Shown: positions 9,242 to 16,863, counted from the first letter of the stretch. The stretch is 39,301 nucleotides of DNA from Novosphingobium sp. (GCF_027486195.1 NZ_JAIXPP010000025.1:1-39301); one strand, 5' to 3'. Program-made: numbers and translations. Notes: generated from the letters alone by a model not told the origin.

Positions 9242-10624
9242 CTATTCGACAAGGATAAATTCAGACAGCTCGGTGCGATTTCGCCGCAGAGCGGGCGCCA
9301 GTTCGCGCGTTGCGGGCAAGTCTGGCGCCACATCGCCGGTGATCAGACGGGCTCCGCGCTGGTAGGTAAGATAGCTCCAGAGCCAGCTCATTCCGACCGA
9401 GAGACGATTGCGGTGCCCGGTCAGGAACCAGATATGGGCGACGCACCACAGCAGCCAGGCGGGCAGACCGGTCACGCGCAGACGGCCGAAATCGGCGATC
9501 GCGCGGCTGCGGCCGATCGTCGCCATGTTGCCATAGTCGCGGTAGCGGAACGGCGGCACGGCGCGGCCCTGCAGCGCCGCGCGAATGGCGCGGGCGGCGT
9601 GCTGGCCCTGCTGCTTGGCAACGGGGGCCACACCCGGCAGCGCCCGCCCCGCTCCATCGATGCATACAGCGGTATCGCCAATCACGAAGATGGCAGGATC
9701 GCCATCGGGATGGAGGTCCGCGCCCACCGGAACACGGCCCGAGCGATCGCCCTCACAGCCAAGCCATTCCGCCGCGCGACTGGCCATGACACCGGCGGCC
9801 CAGATCACTGTACCCGCCTTGATCCGGTTGCCATCGACAGTAACGCCCTCGGCATCGATAGCGGTGACATCCGCTTCGAGCCGGACTTCGACGCCCAGTT
9901 CCTCGATGCCCTTGCGCGCTTTGGCCGAAAGCGCGGGTGGGAAAGATGGCAGCAGACGATCTCCGCGCTGGAGCAGCACGATCCGCGAGCAATGCGGGGT
10001 GATGTGGCGGAAATCGCGGCTGACCGACTGGCGGGCAAGTTCGGCAATCGCGCCGGCCATCTCGACCCCGGTCGGGCCGCCGCCGATCACCACGAACGTG
10101 AGCAGCGCCTTGCGCTTCACCTCGTCGGTTTCGGTTTCCGCGCGTTCGAGCGCAAGGAGCACGCGGCGGCGGATCGCGGTGGCATCGTCGATGGTCTTGA
10201 TGCCGGGCGCATGGGGCGCCCAGTCCTCGCGCCCGAAATAGCTGTGCGTGGCGCCGGTGGCGATGATCAGCCAGTCGTAGGCCAGCGGCTCTCCATCGCC
10301 GAGAATAACGCGGCGGCATTCCTGATCGACACCGTAGACCCGGTCGAGCAGCACGCGCACGTTCGGCTGGCGGGCGAGGATGGCGCGGATCGAACCGGCG
10401 ATATCTGCCGGCGAGAGGCCGGCGGTGGCAACCTGATAGAGCAGCGGCTGGAACAGGTGGTGGTTGCGCTTGTCGATCAGGGTGATCTCGACCGGCGCAC
10501 CGGCCAGCCCCCTGGCCGCTGCCAGCCCGCCGAACCCGCCGCCAACGATCACGACCTGCGGAGGCTTGCCCGCGACCGTAGCGGTTGTTTCGCCTGCTTC
10601 ACCGACCCCTGATTCACCGACCAT
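9242..10624 (-). CDS. ndh: Type II NADH dehydrogenase (NDH-2 like FAD oxidoreductase)
   Basis: Single-subunit flavoprotein of 460 residues expected to pass electrons from NADH to quinone at the inner membrane face without pumping protons. It has two dinucleotide-binding motifs: VVIVGGGFGG (from residue 24) for FAD and VVIGGGPTGVE for NADH. It also has the typical YDWLIIATGATHSYFG, VIWAAGV and FVIGDTA segments. The C-terminus is amphipathic/hydrophobic (LLWCVAHIWFLTGH), suited to membrane attachment. ATG 10624 has GGGAG upstream and removes a poorly conserved 47-residue extension. It lies 112 bases upstream of the sigma factor gene on the same strand and 61 bases downstream of a LysR gene. Confidence 0.92.
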   Translation of the reverse strand: MVGESGVGEAGETTATVAGKPPQVVIVGGGFGGLAAARGLAGAPVEITLIDKRNHHLFQPLLYQVATAGLSPADIAGSIRAILARQPNVRVLLDRVYGVDQECRRVILGDGEPLAYDWLIIATGATHSYFGREDWAPHAPGIKTIDDATAIRRRVLLALERAETETDEVKRKALLTFVVIGGGPTGVEMAGAIAELARQSVSRDFRHITPHCSRIVLLQRGDRLLPSFPPALSAKARKGIEELGVEVRLEADVTAIDAEGVTVDGNRIKAGTVIWAAGVMASRAAEWLGCEGDRSGRVPVGADLHPDGDPAIFVIGDTAVCIDGAGRALPGVAPVAKQQGQHAARAIRAALQGRAVPPFRYRDYGNMATIGRSRAIADFGRLRVTGLPAWLLWCVAHIWFLTGHRNRLSVGMSWLWSYLTYQRGARLITGDVAPDLPATRELAPALRRNRTELSEFILVE

Positions 10625-10685
10625 TGTCTTGCTCCCGCCTTGGATGGAGAGCGTTTCGCCTGGGGCTGGTTGATCGTTACAGCGC

Positions 10686-11600
10686 TCAGGCCGAGCGCAG
10701 CAGGGGATCGGCGGCGAATGCGGCGATGAGATGATCGGCAACCGCCCGCACGCGCGCGGCGACATAGCGCCCCGCCGGCATGACGAGGTGGATCGGCATG
10801 TCCGCCGGGGGATGATCGGGCAGCACTTCGATCAGCCGGCCGCTGGCAAGGTCTTCCTCGAAAAGCCAACGCGCATTGACGGCAACGCCAATGCTCGCCA
10901 GCGCCGCCGCACGCAGCGCATCCGGGCTGTCGGCGCGGAAAGTCCCGCTCACTTCGATCTGCATGTCCTTGCCGAGCACCCATTTGTTGCCCGTCGCGAG
11001 CAGCGAGTAGCTGAGGCAATTGTGCGCCGAAAGATCGGACGGCTGATGCGGCACACCATATTCATCAAGATAGGCGGGCGATGCGACCATGACACGGCGG
11101 CACACGCCGATGCGGCGCGCGATCGAGCGGCTATCGCCGATTGCGCCGACACGGATGGCGAAATCGAGATTGTCCGATACGAGGTTGAGCGCGTGATCGG
11201 ACACCCTGAGATCGATTTCGATGCGCGGCTGGATGCGCTGGAATTGCGCCAGCATCGCAATGACGCGCGACTGCGCGAGCGTGAGCGGCGCGGTCAATCG
11301 CACTTGGCCGCCAAGCGCGCCATGCAGCCCGACCGCCGCCTCGGCTTCGTCGATCGCCGCCAGCGCGCGCAAGGCCGCTTCGTAGTAAGCCTGCCCTTCG
11401 CTTGTCAGCGCAATGGAACGGGTGGTGCGCTTCAGCAGCGCGGCGCCGAGATGGCGCTCCAGAGCACCCACCTGGCGCGAGACAGTCGACTGCGGCAATT
11501 CGAGACGCGCGGCGGCGCGGCTGAAGCTGGCCGCATCCGCAACGGTGATGAAAGTGCGCATCCAGCCGGTGAGATCGTTCACGCCGCTGTCCTGCACCAT
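10686..11600 (-). CDS. LysR-family transcriptional regulator
   Basis: Predicted 304-residue regulator. The N-terminal winged helix-turn-helix (WMRTFITVADAASFSRAAARL, here WMRTFITVADAASFS, then LPQSTVSRQVGALE) is followed by a periplasmic-binding-like effector domain beginning near residue 90. The effector domain resembles the CrgA/DsdC-like subgroup (DLDFAIRVG, HNCLSYS). ATG 11600 gives a normal LysR length; ATG 11624 and GTG 11639 are also open in frame, and none has a strong ribosome site. It is divergent from another LysR gene, with an AT-rich palindrome between them. It reads toward ndh, which it may regulate; the ligand is unknown. Confidence 0.85.
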   Translation of the reverse strand: MVQDSGVNDLTGWMRTFITVADAASFSRAAARLELPQSTVSRQVGALERHLGAALLKRTTRSIALTSEGQAYYEAALRALAAIDEAEAAVGLHGALGGQVRLTAPLTLAQSRVIAMLAQFQRIQPRIEIDLRVSDHALNLVSDNLDFAIRVGAIGDSRSIARRIGVCRRVMVASPAYLDEYGVPHQPSDLSAHNCLSYSLLATGNKWVLGKDMQIEVSGTFRADSPDALRAAALASIGVAVNARWLFEEDLASGRLIEVLPDHPPADMPIHLVMPAGRYVAARVRAVADHLIAAFAADPLLRSA

Positions 11601-11653
11601 CGGCTGATGCTGGTAAAGCACCATTCCAGTCCATTTCACCGCAGTTCAATGCA

Positions 11654-11667
11654 ATTTATGGATAAAT
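11654..11667. promoter_or_regulatory. AT-rich palindrome between divergent LysR genes
   Basis: ATTTAT-gg-ATAAAT is a perfect six-base inverted repeat with a two-base spacer, standing out in GC-rich surroundings. It lies 54 bases upstream of one LysR start and about 150 upstream of the other. Its position suits an operator or an AT-rich promoter core; no protein can be assigned from sequence alone. Confidence 0.4.
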
Positions 11668-11815
11668 CATATGTGGCATGCGCCGCTTGCGGCAAGTCCG
11701 GATGGCGCTCATTGTCGCAGGATCAACCCGCTGTCGTCCGCGACTCCGGTGGCGCCCTTGCGGTGCCGGCTGGTCCGGGAATGTCCGGCGGTTGCAGGCA
11801 CAGGGCAGCACAGCC

Positions 11816-12730
11816 ATGGAAATGCATCAGGTCCGGTACTTCCTGGCCGCGGCACGCCTGCTGAACTTCACGCGCGCAGCCATCGAGTGCAACGTCTCGC
11901 AGCCCTCGCTGACCAAGGCGATCCAGAAGCTGGAAGACGAATTCGGCGCCCCGCTGTTTCGCCGTGAACGGGCGCGCACCCACCTGACCGAGCTGGGCAA
12001 GGCCATGTTGCCGCATCTCGAACGCAGCTTCGAGGCCGCGCAGACCGCCAAGCAGATGGCCCGCGGCATGGGCCGGGCGGAAATCGCGCCGCTGGCGCTG
12101 GGCGTCGCGCGGACGGTCGAGCATGCGATGCTGGAACGCGTGCTGGCAGAACTGGGCAAGAGCCTTTCCGGGCTGGAACTGGCGCTGGCGGGCGGCTCCT
12201 CGCGCGAGTTGATCGAGTTGGCCATGGCCGGCTCGCTCGACCTGATCATCGTCGAGATGCCCGATGAAGCCCCCGAGCGGCTGGATTGCTGGCCTTTGTT
12301 CGCGGATGAATGGTGCATCGTCACCCGCGGCGATCATCCTTTTGCCGCCGCCCCTCCCGCCTCGGCCGCCATGCTCGAGGAGGAAGCCTGGATCGATCTC
12401 GCCGGTGATGGCTGCGCCGCTTTAGCGCGGATCGCCACGCAAGTCGGCGCGGCGATCGAAGTGCGGCATCAGGCGCAAGGCGCCGCGCAATTGCGGCAGA
12501 TGGTGCAGGCCGGGCTCGGTTGCGGCTGGACACCGCGCAGCATTGCCGCGCCGCCGCTGACGGCAACCGGGCTGCCGTTCGGATCGGTGGAGACGCGGTT
12601 CGTGCTCGCCTCTGTTGCCGGGCGCCGTCGCTCGGTCGCTGCAGAGGCATTCCTGCGGGTCGCCCGAGCGCAGGATTGGGCGCTGGCGAACGGCGCGGCG
12701 GCAGCAGGGGCGGCAGCAAGGGCGCCATAG
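11816..12730 (+). CDS. LysR-family transcriptional regulator, next to peroxiredoxin-like gene
   Basis: Predicted 304-residue LysR protein. The helix-turn-helix region runs from residue 3 to about 60 (HQVRYFLAAARLLNFTRAA, CNVSQPSLTKAIQKLE), followed by the effector-binding domain. ATG 11816 or 11822 fits the family start; the frame is open upstream to 11678 without homology. The gene ends nine bases before the peroxiredoxin-like gene on the same strand, so they are likely co-transcribed and the regulator may respond to an oxidant or electrophile. It has several cysteines in the effector domain (DCWPLF, DEWCIV, DGCAAL), but the OxyR pair cannot be claimed. Confidence 0.87.
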   Translation: MEMHQVRYFLAAARLLNFTRAAIECNVSQPSLTKAIQKLEDEFGAPLFRRERARTHLTELGKAMLPHLERSFEAAQTAKQMARGMGRAEIAPLALGVARTVEHAMLERVLAELGKSLSGLELALAGGSSRELIELAMAGSLDLIIVEMPDEAPERLDCWPLFADEWCIVTRGDHPFAAAPPASAAMLEEEAWIDLAGDGCAALARIATQVGAAIEVRHQAQGAAQLRQMVQAGLGCGWTPRSIAAPPLTATGLPFGSVETRFVLASVAGRRRSVAAEAFLRVARAQDWALANGAAAAGAAARAP

Positions 12731-12739
12731 GGGCCGCGC

Positions 12740-13468
12740 ATGGACTCGATGCACCGCGGTGCGTTTCCCCTGCCCCGCAATCACGCCTATGAGATGATGA
12801 TGGACCGCCCCACCACTTCCCCCGCGCCGCTGGCACCCCAGCTGGCGCAGATCCGGCGCCGCAATCCGGACCTCGGCCCGTTTTTCGACGAGATCGTGAT
12901 TGCGCTGCGCGGTGCGGGCGTAGGGGCAGCCGCGCCCAAAGTGGGGGAGATGTTTCCCGATTTCTCGCTGCCGACCGCGCACGGCGGCTATCGCCGGCTG
13001 GGCGACCTGCTCGATCAGGGTCCAGTGATCGTTAACTTCAGCCGTGGCCGCTGGTGTCCCTATTGCGTGCACGAGGTTACGGCATGGGCCGGCATGCTGC
13101 CTGAGCTGGCGGAGGCCGGCGTCCGTTTTGTCGAGATCACCGGCGAGACCGGGGGCGGCGCGCGCGCACTTGGCGCCGTGCTGGAAGCCTCTCCCCATGC
13201 GGAAGTGGCGGACGTGCTGTGCGATATCGACCACGGCGTTGCGCTTTCGCTCGGCCTCGCGTTCTTTGCCGGTGATCCGCTGCTCGATTTCTACCGGGAT
13301 GCAGGGCTCGACATGCATGAGCTCTACGGTTCGCCGAGCGGGTTCCTCCCGGTGCCGGCCACCTTCGCACTCGATCAGACCGGCCGCGTGCGGTTCGCCT
13401 ATGCCGATGTCGATTTCCGCGAACGCGCCGAACCGGCTGACGTGCTGGCCGCGCTGCGCGAAATCTGA
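12740..13468 (+). CDS. Peroxiredoxin-like thioredoxin-fold protein (AhpC/TSA type)
   Basis: Protein of 242 residues with no signal peptide. The thioredoxin-fold core begins near residue 65 (APKVGEMFPDFSLP) and has the redox motif WCPYC at residues 105-109, preceded by NFSRGR. A CxxC in this place is typical of the atypical 'peroxiredoxin-like family' rather than classical AhpC. The function is probably thiol-dependent peroxide reduction or disulfide exchange in the cytoplasm. Start ATG 12740 lies nine bases after the LysR stop; in-frame Met codons at 12794-12802 are alternatives. Its stop converges with nrsF with only three bases between. Confidence 0.85.
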   Translation: MDSMHRGAFPLPRNHAYEMMMDRPTTSPAPLAPQLAQIRRRNPDLGPFFDEIVIALRGAGVGAAAPKVGEMFPDFSLPTAHGGYRRLGDLLDQGPVIVNFSRGRWCPYCVHEVTAWAGMLPELAEAGVRFVEITGETGGGARALGAVLEASPHAEVADVLCDIDHGVALSLGLAFFAGDPLLDFYRDAGLDMHELYGSPSGFLPVPATFALDQTGRVRFAYADVDFRERAEPADVLAALREI

Positions 13469-13471
13469 ACC

Positions 13472-14140
13472 CTACCAGCGCAGCAAACGCGGCGTGACGA
13501 AGCGGATGACGGTTGCCGTCAACAGCATCGCCGCAGGATAGGCGGTCGTGACGAAGGCCATCGTCTGCGAGGGACAGAACAGGCTATAGGCAAAGGTGCC
13601 GAGCCCCGCCGCAGCCCATCCGGTCAGCCAACCGGCGCGCGCCAGATCGGTGGGTGCCGCACGGCGCATCCACAGCACGAGCCCGGTGCCGACAAGCAGC
13701 GAAGTCGCCAGCGCGATACCGCAGCAGCGCAAGGTGCCGAACGGGGTGAGTTCGGCAAAGCTGGGCCGCCGGCCGCCGGCGATGCCATCCAGCAGCAACC
13801 CCATGAGGCCAACCGGAAAGATGCCGAGAATCAGCGTCCCGAGGGCAGTTGCACCCTGATCGGCGCGGCCCGGAAGCGCGGCACGCAGCGCAGCCACGAG
13901 CATTGCAAGGCTGCCCGCCAGCAAGACGGCCCCGCGCGCGAGCACGATCGGCGCGGGGTGCAGGGCAATCACATCCTGCCGCAATCCGACGGTGAGCCAC
14001 ACCCCGCCGATGGCGAGCGCCGTGAGCCCCAGCCCGGCGGCCATGCCGCGCCAAAGGCGCAGCGGCACGACCGGTCGCAGATCGCCGACCAGCGCCTCGA
14101 TCGTCTGTGCGATGGACGGATCGTCCGGATCGAGGGCCAT
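13472..14140 (-). CDS. nrsF: NrsF/DUF1109-family membrane anti-sigma factor
   Basis: Polytopic membrane protein of 222 residues with about six hydrophobic helices after a short cytoplasmic N-terminus. The LDPDDPSIAQTIEALVGDL start followed by VVPLRLWRGM is the DUF1109 signature. These proteins hold a SigF-type ECF sigma factor at the membrane and release it on metal or oxidant stress. Cysteines are at 139, 140 and 189. The 50-residue spacing fits the conserved cysteine pair I recall as required for signalling in Caulobacter NrsF (C131, C181). ATG 14140 has GAAGGAAG upstream. A sigma gene normally precedes nrsF directly; here the upstream genes are doxX and bufA1, and the candidate sigma factor is at 8533-9129. 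Confidence 0.88.
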   Translation of the reverse strand: MALDPDDPSIAQTIEALVGDLRPVVPLRLWRGMAAGLGLTALAIGGVWLTVGLRQDVIALHPAPIVLARGAVLLAGSLAMLVAALRAALPGRADQGATALGTLILGIFPVGLMGLLLDGIAGGRRPSFAELTPFGTLRCCGIALATSLLVGTGLVLWMRRAAPTDLARAGWLTGWAAAGLGTFAYSLFCPSQTMAFVTTAYPAAMLLTATVIRFVTPRLLRW

Positions 14141-14267
14141 CAGACTTCCTTCACTGCACCGCCGCGCCCGAAGGGAAAACGGCCGGGATCAGGATCGCCA
14201 GATGCGCTGGCTACCGGTTCCCGGCCACGTTGCATCTTTGCCCCCGCCTCGCAAGACCACCTCGCAA

Positions 14268-14295
14268 GACCGGCCCGCAGTCACGCGGGCCGGTC
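14268..14295 (-). terminator. Strong hairpin after doxX
   Basis: An 11-base perfect stem (14268-14278 with 14285-14295, core CCGGCCCGC/GCGGGCCGG) closes a six-base loop, 26 bases past the doxX stop on the minus strand. No T tract follows, so it may be a Rho-assisted terminator or an mRNA 3' stabiliser between doxX and nrsF. Confidence 0.5.
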
Positions 14296-14320
14296 GCTGC
14301 GCGGAGCAGGCGGCGCGGGT

Positions 14321-14761
14321 TCAGCCCCGATGCAGCAGACGGTCGAGCGAGAGCGCTCCACCGCCCTTGGCGATGAGCGGCAGGAGTATGGCCGCCCAGC
14401 TCAGGTGCGTCGGCCAGGCATCGGGATAGACGAAAACCTCGATCACCGTGGTCATGCCGAGCAGGCCCAGCGCGGCAAAGCGCGTGCCGAGGCCCAGGAC
14501 GAGCAGGATCGGGAACAGGTGTTCGCAATAAGTCGCCATGTGGGCGGCCAGATGCGGTGGCACGAGCGGCAGTTTGTAGTCGGCTTGGAACAGGTAGTAG
14601 GTGCTGTCGGTGATCGTCAGCCAGCCTTCCACCTTGGTCCGGCCCGACTGGAAGAACACCGCCGCGATGCCGAGCCGCGCCACCAGCAGCAGCACGGTTT
14701 CGGGCAGCAGTCGCCCGGCCAGCGCGGCCAGCCGGTTGTAGACGGAAACGAGAGCGGTCAT
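14321..14761 (-). CDS. DoxX-family membrane protein of the bufferin locus
   Basis: Predicted 146-residue inner-membrane protein with four hydrophobic helices; [23 protein letters not shown] near the N-terminus (short form [12 protein letters not shown]) and [19 protein letters not shown] are DoxX hallmarks. In other bacteria a DoxX gene is the common fourth member of operons encoding a DUF2282 bufferin, a DUF692 enzyme and a DUF2063 protein. Here it follows bufA1 directly, without bufB/bufC between. ATG 14761 is preferred over the GTG at 14785, which lies in the intergenic hairpin. Its precise role is not known to me; a quinone-linked redox role for the modification or export system is possible. 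Confidence 0.87.
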   Translation of the reverse strand: MTALVSVYNRLAALAGRLLPETVLLLVARLGIAAVFFQSGRTKVEGWLTITDSTYYLFQADYKLPLVPPHLAAHMATYCEHLFPILLVLGLGTRFAALGLLGMTTVIEVFVYPDAWPTHLSWAAILLPLIAKGGGALSLDRLLHRG

Positions 14762-14785
14762 GCGGGGATACCTCGAAGGCTCCAC

Positions 14786-14815
14786 CCGGGTGTTCCGGCC
14801 TGCCAGAACACCCGG
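14786..14815 (-). promoter_or_regulatory. Hairpin between bufA1 and doxX
   Basis: CCGGGTGTTC (14786-14795) pairs perfectly with GAACACCCGG (14806-14815) around a ten-base loop. It lies seven bases past the bufA1 stop and 25 bases before the doxX start on the minus strand. There is no T tract. Likely roles are partial termination or protection of the bufA1 message from 3' decay, giving excess precursor peptide over DoxX. Confidence 0.7.
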
Positions 14816-14821
14816 CGGGGA

Positions 14822-15094
14822 TCAGTGTGCTTTCGCGGTCAGCGAACCGTTGCCCTTGGGCGTCTTGATCGAGGTGCAGGTGCCGGCCTTGACCAGCATC
14901 CAGGCGTTGCCCTGATAATCGACCTTCGAGGTGCCGGCGCAGCTGGTGCCCGGGCCGGCGGCGCATTCGTTCTTGCCAGCTTTGGCAACGCCGTAGCACT
15001 TTTCCATCGCGGGCTTGGCATCGGCAGCATGCGCAGCACCGGCAGCAAGGCCGAGAGCGATCGAGGCAGCGAAAGCGGTTGCAGCAATCTTCAT
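14822..15094 (-). CDS. bufA1: Bufferin-1 type precursor (DUF2282 membrane/periplasmic protein)
   Basis: Product of 90 residues. The signal peptide is about residues 1-23 ([11 protein letters not shown]). The mature part carries the DUF2282 pattern [18 protein letters not shown], then [15 protein letters not shown] and AGTCTSI, with four cysteines at 33, 44, 52 and 73. In bufferins these cysteines are converted by a DUF692 multinuclear iron enzyme to heterocycles that bind copper; that is established knowledge for relatives, not shown here. ATG 15094 has AAGGA upstream; an upstream GTG/ATG extension to 15124 is unlikely. Transcription is expected from the GTAACC-N16-CGAA promoter at 15220-15245. 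The gene is followed by a hairpin and doxX. Confidence 0.92.
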   Translation of the reverse strand: MKIAATAFAASIALGLAAGAAHAADAKPAMEKCYGVAKAGKNECAAGPGTSCAGTSKVDYQGNAWMLVKAGTCTSIKTPKGNGSLTAKAH

Positions 15095-15219
15095 GACAGG
15101 TTCCTTCGTGAACGGTTGCACCACAGGGGCGAAAATGCGGGAACAGGGAAGGCCGGGCGCTTCGTTTGCCGCGCCCTTGCCTCGTGTCCGGAAGTCTTCG
15201 CGCCGGCCACGTTGACCAG

Positions 15220-15245
15220 TTCGCCGGGTGCCGAGCGGCGGTTAC
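15220..15245 (-). promoter_or_regulatory. Sigma-F type promoter of bufA1
   Basis: On the minus strand GTAACC (15245-15240) is followed after exactly 16 bases by CGAA (15223-15220). This equals the -35/-10 pattern I recall for Caulobacter SigF targets, and is identical in both boxes and spacing to the bufA2 promoter in this window. The -10 box lies about 125 bases upstream of the bufA1 start, giving a long 5' leader. Confidence 0.85.
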
Positions 15246-15340
15246 ACGGCGCAGCATTTTTTCCGCGCGGGTGGACCTCGTGAGCCACAAATCCTAGAGG
15301 GTGGCCAAACAAGTCACCGTGGTGAAAGGACAATCGGCTC

Positions 15341-16468
15341 GTGCGGAATTTTGCGCTGGAGGTGTACTTCTCGAAGTGGGAATTCGCCGCGAAGTATCAC
15401 CTCACCGCGTCCGACGCGCAGAGCATGACCCTTTCGCAGCTTCTCGCGCATGCAACGCCTGCAGATCGCGAGCGGTTCGACAACCTGCACCTGGGCTATA
15501 CCAAGACCTTCGGCGCGGAACCGCTGCTGCACGAGATCGCGAAGACCTACGATACGATCCGCGAAGACCAGCTACTGTGCTTTGCAGGCGCGGAAGAGGG
15601 CATCTATGTCGCGATGAAAGTGCTGCTTCGGCCTGAGGACCACTGCATCGTCATCACGCCCAACTATCAGGCGGCCGAAACGATCCCGCTCTCGATCTGT
15701 GCGGTGACGGGGGTCGCGCTGGATGAAAACGCGGGCTGGGCGCTTGATCTGGATGCCGTGCGCGCGGCGCTGCGGCCGAACACCAAGCTCATCTCGATCA
15801 ACTTTCCCAACAATCCCACCGGGGCAATCCCTTCGCAGGAGACGTTTGCCGCGCTGGTCGAGCTGTGCCGGGAACGCGGGATCTGGCTGTTCAGCGACGA
15901 GGTGTACCGCCTGATCGAGCACCGCAGCGATGCGCGTATTCCCCAAGTGGCCGATGTCTACGAGCGGGGCATCTCGCTCAATGTGATGTCAAAGAGCTAT
16001 GGCCTGCCCGGCTTGCGCATCGGCTGGCTGGCCTGCCAGGACCGCGCGTTTCTGCAAGGCTGCGAGCGCTACAAGCACTATCTCTCGATCTGCAATTCGG
16101 CGCCTTCGGAGCTGCTCGCCGAAATCGCGCTGAAGGCGCGCGAGGTGATCGTCGGGCGCAACCGCGATCTTGCGCACCGCAACCTCGATCTGCTCGACAG
16201 CTTCTTCGCCGATTTCCCCGGCCTGTTTGATTGGCGCAGGCCCGATGGCAGCTGCGTGGCCTTCATCCGCTACAAGGGCGCGGACGGGGTGGAGCGCTTT
16301 ACCGAGCGGCTGGTCGAGGAAACCGGCGTGCTGCTGCTGCCCTCCAGCATCTATCACTCCGAGCTTGGCCCCGTGCCACAAGACCATTTCCGCATCGGCT
16401 TTGGCCGGAGCAATCTGGCTGAAGGGCTGACGGTGTTTCGGGAGTGGTTGATGCGCAACCGGGCGTAA
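15341..16468 (+). CDS. PLP-dependent class I/II aminotransferase
   Basis: Product of 375 residues of the aspartate aminotransferase fold. Visible PLP contacts are FPNNPTG (N158), FSDEVYR (D187), the Schiff-base lysine in MSKSYGLPGLRIGW (K218) and the downstream arginine R226. The substrate-binding wording does not identify a specific amino acid; relatives are often annotated simply as aminotransferase. The start is GTG 15341, with AAAGGA about ten bases upstream; the next Met is at residue 29, inside the domain. It is divergent from bufA1 and ends 40 bases before the bufA2 promoter, so it physically separates the two bufferin transcripts. No sigma-F promoter precedes it, so it may be unrelated to them. 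Confidence 0.85.
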   Translation: MRNFALEVYFSKWEFAAKYHLTASDAQSMTLSQLLAHATPADRERFDNLHLGYTKTFGAEPLLHEIAKTYDTIREDQLLCFAGAEEGIYVAMKVLLRPEDHCIVITPNYQAAETIPLSICAVTGVALDENAGWALDLDAVRAALRPNTKLISINFPNNPTGAIPSQETFAALVELCRERGIWLFSDEVYRLIEHRSDARIPQVADVYERGISLNVMSKSYGLPGLRIGWLACQDRAFLQGCERYKHYLSICNSAPSELLAEIALKAREVIVGRNRDLAHRNLDLLDSFFADFPGLFDWRRPDGSCVAFIRYKGADGVERFTERLVEETGVLLLPSSIYHSELGPVPQDHFRIGFGRSNLAEGLTVFREWLMRNRA

Positions 16469-16507
16469 GCATGGACAGCGCCCGCCGCAGAAAATTCCAC
16501 CCGGCCT

Positions 16508-16533
16508 GTAACCGCGCTGAGTCCAAAGCCGAA
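16508..16533 (+). promoter_or_regulatory. Sigma-F type promoter of bufA2
   Basis: GTAACC at 16508-16513 and CGAA at 16530-16533, with exactly 16 bases between. It is the same motif and spacing as upstream of bufA1. The -10 box is 40 bases upstream of the bufA2 ATG, leaving room for a start site and the GGAG ribosome site at 16563-16566. Confidence 0.88.
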
Positions 16534-16573
16534 TAAACCCATGCCAACCCGGCGCAATATTCGGAGACGACCC

Positions 16574-16855
16574 ATGACCACCTTCAATTCCGGCCTGAAG
16601 GCCGGCTTTGCCATCGCTGCCAACGCTGCCCTGATCGCCGCCGCCATGGCAGCCCTCCCTGCCCCCGCGATTGCCAAGGAGAAGTCTGCCGAGGTCGTGC
16701 ACTGCTACGGCGTGAACACCTGCAAAGGCACTTCGGACTGCGCCGCCGGCGCGCACAGCTGCAAGGGCCAGAACGAATGCAAGGGCCAGGGCTTCAAGGC
16801 GCTGACCAAGAAGGCCTGCGCGGCGCAGGGCGGCAGCCTGACCGAGCCCAAGTAA
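16574..16855 (+). CDS. bufA2: Bufferin-2 type precursor, six-cysteine exported peptide
   Basis: Product of 93 residues. The signal peptide runs to about residue 34 (LPAPAIA|KEKS). The mature part has six cysteines at 44, 50, 56, 63, 69 and 82, embedded in repeating CKG units (HCYGVNTCKG, SDCAAG, SCKGQNECKGQGF, KACAAQGG). This arrangement matches the BufA2 subgroup of bufferins, peptides modified by MNIO enzymes and linked to copper tolerance. ATG 16574 has GGAG seven bases upstream; the frame is open to an ATG at 16541 without a ribosome site. It is expressed from the adjacent sigma-F type promoter. It is followed by a 177-base structured spacer and then bufB and bufC on the same strand. Confidence 0.92.
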   Translation: MTTFNSGLKAGFAIAANAALIAAAMAALPAPAIAKEKSAEVVHCYGVNTCKGTSDCAAGAHSCKGQNECKGQGFKALTKKACAAQGGSLTEPK

Positions 16856-16863
16856 GGCTCCAC

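Noticed and set aside
14211..15290. Long 359-codon minus-strand open frame across bufA1 and doxX
   Set aside because: It is in a different frame from the recognisable BufA1 and DoxX proteins, its product is Arg/Ala/Gly-rich low-similarity sequence, and it arises from high GC content.
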